Origin: Syntrophomonadaceae bacterium
GTDB lineage: Bacteria; Bacillota; Dethiobacteria; DTU022
Direction of reading: 5' to 3'
Length of the DNA: 5,657 bases
Assembly (NCBI GenBank): GCA_007136055.1
Contig: SLHT01000090.1
Span: 1-5,657, forward strand
Positions 1 through 5,013 of the stretch are shown piece after piece (position 1 is the stretch's first letter; the number at the start of each line of letters is the position of its first letter). The position numbers and the translations under genes were made by a program. The notes under the pieces are model-generated. The model was not told where the DNA came from and made no database searches. It was given only the letters and a program-made list of their open reading frames with translations.

Positions 1-754
1 AACCCAATTCTAATTTTTCAGGTACATCTTTTATACTGGCTGCCAACCAGTTGGCTGGGTTACCGGTAATACGATCGGTATATAATATCTCCTCGGGTCC
101 GGCCAGACAGACAGCCTCTTTATATTCATCCTTGGCCCTCGATTCCGGCGTGGCAATTAAACGTGTGCCTGTGATAACTGCACAGGCTCCAACCGCTATA
201 GCTGCAGCCATTTGTTGGCCGGTACTGATGCCACCAGCGGCAATAATCGGCAGCTCGACCTTATCTTTTAGATAGGGCACCAGAACCAACGTAGATATTG
301 CTCCTGCGTGACCTCCCGCACCTGCACCAACCGCAACCAGGCCGTCTGCGCCTTTTTGTTTAGCTTTTAATCCCTGTTTTAGATTGACCACATCGGCAAA
401 AACCTTGCCTCCCCGACTATGGACTTGTTCAACAATTAGGCCGGGATCACCCAGGGAGGCAATAAAGAAGCACACGTCTGCATCAAGACAAACTTGAAGC
501 TGTTCCTGCCAGTCAAATTTACCGGAAAGGTGAATGTTTACGCCAATCGGCCCGACACTTGCCTGACGAATTCTAAATAATGCCTTTTCCAAATGTTCTA
601 CAGTGCGGTAATTCGGGATGGGTATGGTGCCCATCCCTCCTGCTTTAGAAACAGCAATAGCCAGATCTTCATACGACACAAGAAACATCGGCGCACCAAT
701 AAGCGGTAACTCCAGGTTGAACATATCAGTAAAAAGAGTCCGTATTTTAGGCAA
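1..754 (-). CDS. Nitronate monooxygenase / FabK-like FMN-dependent oxidoreductase (3' end missing at left edge)
   Basis: The first 251 residues of a TIM-barrel FMN enzyme of the nitronate monooxygenase / 2-nitropropane dioxygenase / FabK superfamily. Seen: an N-terminal PLIGAPM strand (residues 17-23), the flavin-site motif GAGAGGHAG (143-151) with the family histidine at 149, the phosphate-binding AAGGIS (172-177), and ITGTR (195-199) followed by TPES. The family motif is usually G-x-E-A-G-G-H; here Gly145 replaces Glu, as in a subgroup often found beside acyl-CoA genes. The start is TTG at 754: an in-frame TAA lies three codons upstream and GGAGG (minus strand, 765-769) sits 10 nt before it. 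The next ATG (724) has no ribosome binding site. Family members are usually 310-370 residues, so perhaps 60-120 residues lie outside. It is the last visible gene of the minus-strand run, 35 bp after its neighbour. True nitronate oxidation needs oxygen; in an anaerobe an enoyl-reductase-like or other FMN redox role is equally possible (inference). Confidence 0.86.
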   Translation of the reverse strand, partial: MPKIRTLFTDMFNLELPLIGAPMFLVSYEDLAIAVSKAGGMGTIPIPNYRTVEHLEKALFRIRQASVGPIGVNIHLSGKFDWQEQLQVCLDADVCFFIASLGDPGLIVEQVHSRGGKVFADVVNLKQGLKAKQKGADGLVAVGAGAGGHAGAISTLVLVPYLKDKVELPIIAAGGISTGQQMAAAIAVGACAVITGTRLIATPESRAKDEYKEAVCLAGPEEILYTDRITGNPANWLAASIKDVPEKLELG

Positions 755-759
755 AGTTA

Positions 760-769
760 TTTAACCTCC
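760..769 (-). promoter_or_regulatory. Ribosome binding site GGAGGTTAAA that fixes a TTG start
   Basis: GGAGG (769-765) lies 10 nt before the TTG at 754, the same distance as for the upstream gene. The TAA inside this block is in frame with the TTG, so no start further upstream is possible. Together they support initiation at TTG. Confidence 0.8.
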
Positions 770-789
770 ACGAACTACAATAGATAGCT

Positions 790-2220
790 TTACTTAATCT
801 CCGCCAAATCTTCTGCAATTTTCTTACATTCCTTGATTACCTTACGCGCTTCGGCATAAATAGTCATTCTTTCAGCCTGCATGGAGCCTTCACCATGCAG
901 CACGATTGCTTCTAACTCTGAGCGGGTGATGCGGCGAATCAAATCAAACATTCTCAAGCGGTGTTCTGTTGGTATTCCTGCCTTGCCTACCAGGTATTTT
1001 TCAATATCTTCTTTTAGATCGGGATGCTGATAATCTTTGTAAGTCGGCGCTGTAACCAGGAGTCCGCCGGCCAGATCCTGAATAATCTTAACCACATCAT
1101 GATAGTTATGTGCAAAATGATACTTGGCAATATTGGTCGTAACCGGATTGGGAACCGTAATGCCTCCGTGCACAACAGGATCGAGGCAGGCAGCACGGGC
1201 AAGCGCTTTCAGGGTCTCTAAGTAAATAACCAGATCGGTCATTTTTTCCCGGACATGGGGGACTTTATCAACCCCGTTATATTCAGCGATGGCCTGCGCA
1301 GCCCCGACAAATTGTTCAGTGAGGGGAATGCGGTAAGCGCTTCCGGTTCGTCTATGCATGACGGCGAAATTATAAACCATCATCGCCGCGTGCTGCCATT
1401 CACCGCAGAGAAAAACACGATCCCAGGGCACAAATACATCATCAAAGATAATCAGGGAATCAGTGATGACGCGAACCGGGCGTTCAATCGGAAACTCGAG
1501 CGGCCCGATTTTAGTCTTTACAGGCCGGGCAACCTGCTTTATCCCTTTCGCATTAGCCTGGATGGCAAAGGCCACTGCATAATCAGCATCCGCCTCCGTC
1601 ATAGCACGGCAGGGAATAACAAAAAATTCGTTGGCATAGGCTGCGCCAGAAATATGGGCTTTGGCTCCACGGACAATAATACCCTTTTCATTCTTCTCTA
1701 CTACGCGCACATACGTATCAGGGTTATCCTGGCCGGCATCAGAAGGACGCAGCAGTCGATCTCCCTTCGCACAGGTTACCGCTGCCACTACTGCCAGGTC
1801 CTCTTTTTTTAAGAAGGTTCTGTAATTCTCAATGCGGTCGATATAATCCTGGTTCCCCATAGTTGCAGCTGTAATACTGATTGCATTTAAGGCATCGGCA
1901 CCGATATCATGGGCCAGGGGTATATAGCCATCACCGAGGCGGGTAGCCTCGATGATCAGATCAAGCATCTTAACCAGATCTTCTCCATCCCTGGGCACGT
2001 GAAAATAGCGGCTGATATCTTCACCAAGTTTCTCGTCATAGACAAGTGCCAGATCTTTATACTTTGGATCATGGGCCATGTGGTAATCAACAGCCATGCT
2101 TTCAACACAAACACTCAACTCAGAATGTTGTGCCACATCCTCTATTTTTTCACCTTTATAGTAGAGCACCCTGCCATCATTCAAGCTGTCTTTATATTGT
2201 TCCGGACTCATCAATCCCAT
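790..2220 (-). CDS. HpaB/AbfD-family flavoprotein lacking most [4Fe-4S] ligands
   Basis: A 476-residue, full-length member of the 4-hydroxyphenylacetate 3-hydroxylase (HpaB) / 4-hydroxybutyryl-CoA dehydratase (AbfD) family, FAD proteins with the acyl-CoA dehydrogenase-like fold. Seen: the N-terminal MSPEQYKDSL (4-13) typical of the family, AKGDRLLRPS (151-160), VRGAKAHISG (183-192), FDDVFVPWDRVFLC (259-272), the active-site region around His289, DLAGGLLVTAP (382-392) and LHGEGSMQAER (441-451). From remembered AbfD alignment, ligands Cys99, Cys103, His292 and Cys299 correspond here to Pro101, Asp105, His289 and Tyr296, so the dehydratase cluster should not form. The Arg-x3-Tyr pair of HpaB-type monooxygenases is not evident at the same place either. 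The real reaction is unknown; a CoA-thioester or aromatic substrate is plausible. The start ATG has GGAGG 10 nt upstream (2231-2235); the ATG three codons later is too far from it. It follows a 186-bp gap with palindromes and lies 35 bp before the FMN enzyme gene. Confidence 0.92.
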   Translation of the reverse strand: MGLMSPEQYKDSLNDGRVLYYKGEKIEDVAQHSELSVCVESMAVDYHMAHDPKYKDLALVYDEKLGEDISRYFHVPRDGEDLVKMLDLIIEATRLGDGYIPLAHDIGADALNAISITAATMGNQDYIDRIENYRTFLKKEDLAVVAAVTCAKGDRLLRPSDAGQDNPDTYVRVVEKNEKGIIVRGAKAHISGAAYANEFFVIPCRAMTEADADYAVAFAIQANAKGIKQVARPVKTKIGPLEFPIERPVRVITDSLIIFDDVFVPWDRVFLCGEWQHAAMMVYNFAVMHRRTGSAYRIPLTEQFVGAAQAIAEYNGVDKVPHVREKMTDLVIYLETLKALARAACLDPVVHGGITVPNPVTTNIAKYHFAHNYHDVVKIIQDLAGGLLVTAPTYKDYQHPDLKEDIEKYLVGKAGIPTEHRLRMFDLIRRITRSELEAIVLHGEGSMQAERMTIYAEARKVIKECKKIAEDLAEIK

Positions 2221-2225
2221 ATAAG

Positions 2226-2235
2226 TTTAACCTCC
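2226..2235 (-). promoter_or_regulatory. Ribosome binding site GGAGGTTAAA of the HpaB/AbfD-like gene
   Basis: GGAGG (2235-2231) lies 10 nt before the ATG at 2220. This decides the start in favour of that codon over the ATG three codons later. The same 10-nt block recurs before the next gene (760-769). Confidence 0.8.
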
Positions 2236-2252
2236 GTTTTCTCAATTAAAAA

Positions 2253-2273
2253 TTAACAATACTTGTTAAGTAT
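2253..2273. promoter_or_regulatory. Two overlapping palindromes before the HpaB/AbfD-like gene
   Basis: Plus strand: TTAACAA-TAC-TTGTTAA (2253-2269, perfect 7-bp arms) overlaps ATACTT-GTT-AAGTAT (2259-2273, perfect 6-bp arms). The pair lies 33-53 bp upstream of the start codon at 2220, in the only large gap of the minus-strand run. The compact symmetry is like a dimeric repressor site. The short loops and lack of a T-run argue against a terminator. The binding protein is unknown; the divergent TetR protein is one candidate. Confidence 0.42.
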
Positions 2274-2406
2274 GCTGCCGAAAACATCTCTTACAAATGA
2301 AGGTGGTACAAAATACTTAGAATTAGGGTTAATCCATTATTAAAATTATAGATCCTACTTCAGCTCCTAATTTTCTTATATCTTGATTGAGCCCTGTGCT
2401 CCTGCA

Positions 2407-3171
2407 CTACAGTGAACTGCCACCATCCATAACCATGGTTTGCCCGGTGACATAAGGCGTTGCATCAGAAGCGAAAAACAAGGCTACGCGGGCGACCTCT
2501 TCAGGCTCGGCAATTCGTTTGAGCGCCATTCCGTCCATCTCAGTTTCCATTAACGCTTCATTAGACCATAAAGCTTCACTAAATTTCGTTTTTACCACTC
2601 CCGGCGCAATGCAATTTACACGAATATTAAACTCACCCAATTCTACAGCCAGCGATTTTGTCAGCATAATAATGCCAGCCTTGCTGACACAATAAAGACC
2701 GAGCCCCTTATCAGGACTAATGCCTCCTACCGAAGAAATATTGACTATGTTTCCACTGCCCTGCTCCCTCATCTGCTTACCGACAAGCTGACTTAAATAA
2801 GTGTACGCCTTAAGGTTGGTTAACATAATCAAATCGTAAATTTTTTCTTCCATATCAACCATATAACCCATGGCCGGATTGGCCGCAGCATTGTTGACCA
2901 GGATATCGATTTTCCCGTATTTTTTCATCACTTCATTAAAAAGGTTTTCCAATTCTTCCGGTTTACGGTTATGTGCCGCCACCGGTAAAGCTGCACGACC
3001 AGTTTCCGCTATTTTTTCTGCCACCTCATCAAGGTGCGGCTGGTTCCGGCAACTGATCGCCACATCGGCTCCGGCATCGGCAAAAGCTGTCGCAATCGCT
3101 TTTCCGATCCCGCGACAGCCACCGGTAATTAGGGCTACTTTGCCGTCCAGCGAAAGATATGAAACGTCCAT
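2407..3171 (-). CDS. Classical SDR-family NAD(P)-dependent oxidoreductase (DHRS4-like)
   Basis: A 254-residue classical short-chain dehydrogenase/reductase, probably a soluble tetramer that interconverts an alcohol and a ketone. Seen: the nucleotide-binding TGGCRGIG (16-23), NNAA (93-96, in place of NNAG), Asn119, and the catalytic Ser147, Tyr160 and Lys164 (YCVSK). The C-terminal part carries RVNCIAPGVVKTKFS (184-198) and ends with TGQTMVMDGG, as in full-length enzymes. Arg42 just after the second beta strand points to NADP(H) rather than NAD(H). The combination NNAAxNP with KTKFSxALW is typical of the DHRS4-like carbonyl reductase group, so it is less likely to be the housekeeping FabG. AGGGGG lies 7 nt before the ATG (3179-3184). 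It is second in the minus-strand run, 49 bp after the DUF362 gene. By context it probably handles the hydroxy/keto step of the same pathway; the substrate is unknown. Confidence 0.95.
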   Translation of the reverse strand: MDVSYLSLDGKVALITGGCRGIGKAIATAFADAGADVAISCRNQPHLDEVAEKIAETGRAALPVAAHNRKPEELENLFNEVMKKYGKIDILVNNAAANPAMGYMVDMEEKIYDLIMLTNLKAYTYLSQLVGKQMREQGSGNIVNISSVGGISPDKGLGLYCVSKAGIIMLTKSLAVELGEFNIRVNCIAPGVVKTKFSEALWSNEALMETEMDGMALKRIAEPEEVARVALFFASDATPYVTGQTMVMDGGSSL

Positions 3172-3220
3172 CTTAATTCCCCCTTTAAAATTTGATTATT
3201 TTCAACTGCCCGATGGGCTT

Positions 3221-4534
3221 TTAAACATCAGAAGTGACCTGCTCTTTAAAGTGTCCCGGATCAAAACCATCCTCTTCCTTATACCGGGAAACGAGATAAT
3301 TGCGGTAACCGGCATAATCCTTTTTATTGCATGGAATTCCTTCCGCTTCTATCTTCTCGATGTACTCATTTAAATCAGGCGGGCAGCCTTTAACTTCAAT
3401 TTTCTTTTTGATATTCGGATTATCTTTATTTTTATGACAGGCGCATTGACCGTAAAGCACAGTTTTCTCAAACCCGGGCGAAGCCTCCTGGACTTTTCCG
3501 GTGACCAGTTCCACCCCGGGAAATGGTTCACCCTTAAAAGCAGACATCGCCAAAACCACAATCGGGGTAAAAGTTATCGAACAACCCGTGCAAAGGGTAT
3601 TATCATACTTGCGAATAGCCAATCCGGTAATACCCTTCTTTTTAAAACCCATTGGACCGGTATTCTCAGGTGTCCATTCGAAATCATAATCAAGAAACTG
3701 ACGATGCTTTTGAATTTTCTCTCCCTTTATTTCAATATCTTCAAGGACACAACTACGGCCCGCAAACTCTGCCGCATTGCGCAGGTGAGGAATATCATCT
3801 GCCCGATAATCCATGATCTCAGCACCAACTATGTCACAGGCCAGGGGATCTGTAGAGGCTATAATGAGGTTCTTACGCATGGCTTCACCAGTATAACTTG
3901 GCCCTCTTTGCAAGGCATAAATACCGTCAATGATCGTCAGGGCAAGCGGCAGTTTTTGCATCAAATGTGGAAAATACCAGTCAAGATCCTCGTTAACCTT
4001 ACCGTGACAAAACATCTTTGACTGTTTATTAAGGCATCCTTTTAGATTTTTTAAGCCTAAAGAAACTTTAGTCTGGTTATGCGTTTTAAGTACAGGGACA
4101 TTAATGATTTTATCGGCGGCCAGCACATCTTCGGAAATGGATAGAGAAAATTCTCCGAAACTTACCTTCTCAAATTTGCCTTCATTGAAATCGATCAGGC
4201 GAACACCGTAGCGTTCACGCAGTGGTTCATAGCCTAAGATCTTATACATGGCCTGACCCATTGTATTCGGAATCATTAAAGGCCCCTCACCGATCGTAAT
4301 CCGGTTAAACCCTTCTTCAAATAACATACGCACGAGGGCATATATTACGGCAGTCGTTGCAAGCATGCCGTAAGGCGGCACCGGATAATCAAAATCCCAG
4401 CCAACCAGGTTTGGTTTGATCAAAATATGATCACCCTGCTTTAAATCTTTTAGTCCATCACATAGATTAATCGCTTTTCGTAAAGTATCGTCACCGTCAT
4501 CATAAGTGCTTATCGATACAATTGGCTTTACCAT
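3221..4534 (-). CDS. DUF362 domain protein with cysteine-rich C-terminal region
   Basis: A 437-residue protein whose first ~250 residues match the DUF362 family: IKPNLVGW (39-46), GEGP (82-85), NVPVLKTHNQTKVSLGLKNLKG (145-166, the family hallmark), TIIDGIYALQRGP (200-212) and ASTDPLACDIVGAEIM (226-241). No signal peptide or membrane segment is visible, so it is probably cytoplasmic. The C-terminal ~130 residues hold Cys315-x2-Cys318, Cys364-x-Cys366 and Cys384-Pro-Pro, which could bind an Fe-S cluster or other metal, although this is not the standard ferredoxin CxxCxxCxxxCP pattern often joined to DUF362. The biochemical role of DUF362 is not established. The start ATG has GGGAGGG centred about 8 nt upstream, and a good promoter lies further up at 4597-4625. 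It is the first gene of the minus-strand run, so it is probably made in step with the SDR and flavoenzymes; an electron-transfer or cofactor role for them is inference. Confidence 0.92.
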   Translation of the reverse strand: MVKPIVSISTYDDGDDTLRKAINLCDGLKDLKQGDHILIKPNLVGWDFDYPVPPYGMLATTAVIYALVRMLFEEGFNRITIGEGPLMIPNTMGQAMYKILGYEPLRERYGVRLIDFNEGKFEKVSFGEFSLSISEDVLAADKIINVPVLKTHNQTKVSLGLKNLKGCLNKQSKMFCHGKVNEDLDWYFPHLMQKLPLALTIIDGIYALQRGPSYTGEAMRKNLIIASTDPLACDIVGAEIMDYRADDIPHLRNAAEFAGRSCVLEDIEIKGEKIQKHRQFLDYDFEWTPENTGPMGFKKKGITGLAIRKYDNTLCTGCSITFTPIVVLAMSAFKGEPFPGVELVTGKVQEASPGFEKTVLYGQCACHKNKDNPNIKKKIEVKGCPPDLNEYIEKIEAEGIPCNKKDYAGYRNYLVSRYKEEDGFDPGHFKEQVTSDV

Positions 4535-4543
4535 ACAAAACCC

Positions 4544-4625
4544 TCCCGCAGGTCAAAACGTCATTAAGTTTTATATAATTTTTTAATGTTATTATAGTTA
4601 TATGACAGATTCGTCCCGCAGTCAA
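4544..4625. repeat. Direct repeat TCCCGCAG(G)TCAA at the -35 box and at the ribosome binding site
   Basis: TCCCGCAGGTCAA (4544-4556) overlaps the Shine-Dalgarno sequence of the DUF362 gene, and TCCCGCAGTCAA (4614-4625) covers its -35 box. They differ by one inserted G and start 70 bp apart. It may be a duplicated control site or a coincidence. Confidence 0.3.
4597..4625 (-). promoter_or_regulatory. Sigma-A type promoter of the minus-strand gene run
   Basis: Reading the minus strand, TTGACT (4625-4620) is followed after exactly 17 nt by TATAAC (4602-4597), each one mismatch from the consensus -35 and -10 boxes. Transcription would start near 4590, giving a leader of about 55 nt before the DUF362 start codon. 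The position, orientation and spacing fit well; promoter activity is inferred. Confidence 0.72.
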
Positions 4626-4664
4626 GTGTTTTGTGAAAATTAATTCCTTCTTTTTTATGCTTTT

Positions 4665-4708
4665 AAGCCGGTAAAAGCCGGTATTTTAGGTTAATAAACA
4701 GGTATTTT
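4665..4708. repeat. Short direct repeats upstream of the divergent promoters
   Basis: AAGCCGGTA occurs twice in tandem with a period of 10 bp (4665-4673 and 4675-4683). Overlapping its end, GGTATTTT occurs at 4680-4687 and again at 4701-4708, exactly 21 bp apart. Spacings of one and two helical turns would put the copies on the same face of the DNA, as protein-binding sites often are. No known operator is recognised. Confidence 0.4.
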
Positions 4709-4721
4709 GCAAAAATTAACC
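4689..4721. repeat. Inverted repeat GGTTAAT-N19-ATTAACC, possible operator
   Basis: Perfect 7-bp arms (4689-4695 and 4715-4721) are separated by 19 bp, so arm centres are 26 bp apart. It lies between the two divergent promoters, where a repressor of both could act. It has no T-run and the loop is long, so it is unlikely to be a terminator. Short AT-rich arms can arise by chance; the operator role is inference. Confidence 0.35.
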
Positions 4722-4803
4722 GCAAATTAGTAGATCTGGATATAATCTGCTAATAAATGTTAGTTTAAAATTATTTACTTTCTTAATCTTCTTCAGCAAA
4801 TCC

Positions 4804-4833
4804 TTGACAAAAGCAAGTATTTAGAATTATTAT
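4804..4833 (+). promoter_or_regulatory. Candidate sigma-A type promoter of the tetR-like gene
   Basis: A perfect TTGACA (4804-4809) is followed after 18 nt by TATTAT (4828-4833, one mismatch to TATAAT). Transcription would start near 4840, leaving an unusually long leader of about 170 nt before the ATG at 5014. A closer promoter could exist, but none as good was seen. Confidence 0.55.
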
Positions 4834-5013
4834 TACCTTAGCTAACCATCTAAAAAGACAGAGTAGCTGCGATTTACAGCTTTATCACTGCCTTTTTCAG
4901 CGCATTTCAAAGGCTTTAAGAGATGAGGCTTAAATAAGTGCCCTATCTTAATTCAGGTAATTATCCAAAGATATTGAGATTGGAAGAACGCTTAAAGGAA
5001 AAGGTAAATTAAG

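Larger units (their letters stand above)
2221..2406. other. 186-bp gap within the minus-strand gene run
   Basis: The other gaps in this run are 49 and 35 bp. Besides the palindromes at 2253-2273, it holds an imperfect palindrome GGGTTAATCC (2326-2335) and AAAATTA / TAATTTT arms (2342-2348 and 2368-2374). On the minus strand a TATAAT box lies at 2350-2345 but without a convincing -35 box. No terminator with a stable stem and T-run was seen. A second promoter for the last two genes is possible but unproven. Confidence 0.4.
4535..5013. other. Divergent intergenic control region, no gene seen
   Basis: This 479-bp AT-rich stretch separates the start of the DUF362 gene (minus) from the tetR-like gene (plus). 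No credible coding frame was found; the longest ATG frame noticed in the leader of the regulator, at 4923, is four codons. It holds a minus-strand promoter (4597-4625), a plus-strand promoter (4804-4833), and between them a block of short repeats at 4665-4763. The predicted leader of the regulator mRNA, about 170 nt, has only a weak 5-bp stem (4865-4869 with 4877-4881) and no T-run, so no riboswitch or attenuator is claimed. Confidence 0.7.

Noticed and set aside
51..275. 74-codon plus-strand frame
   Set aside because: Antisense to the FMN enzyme gene, which has clear flavin-site motifs on the minus strand.
1255..1812. 185-codon open frame on the plus strand
   Set aside because: It lies wholly antisense to the well-supported HpaB/AbfD-family gene and its translation shows no family motifs; it is a shadow frame.
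2299..2312. AAGGTGGTACA, resembling the T-box motif of Bacillota leaders
   Set aside because: It is on the plus strand with no downstream plus-strand gene, lacks the CCGCG part and has no terminator after it; the resemblance is probably chance.
2345..2350. Minus-strand TATAAT box before the HpaB/AbfD-like gene
   Set aside because: No acceptable -35 box at 16-18 bp, so it is mentioned in the gap description but not called as a promoter.
2374..2406. Small stems just after the SDR stop codon (GTGC/GCAC, GAGC/GCTC)
   Set aside because: Stems of only 4 bp without a following T-run do not support a Rho-independent terminator.
3434..4021. 195-codon open frame on the plus strand
   Set aside because: Antisense to the DUF362 gene, low-complexity translation without recognisable domains, no convincing ribosome binding site noticed.
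4750..4763. CTAA-N6-TTAG inverted repeat
   Set aside because: Arms of 4 bp in AT-rich DNA are expected by chance.
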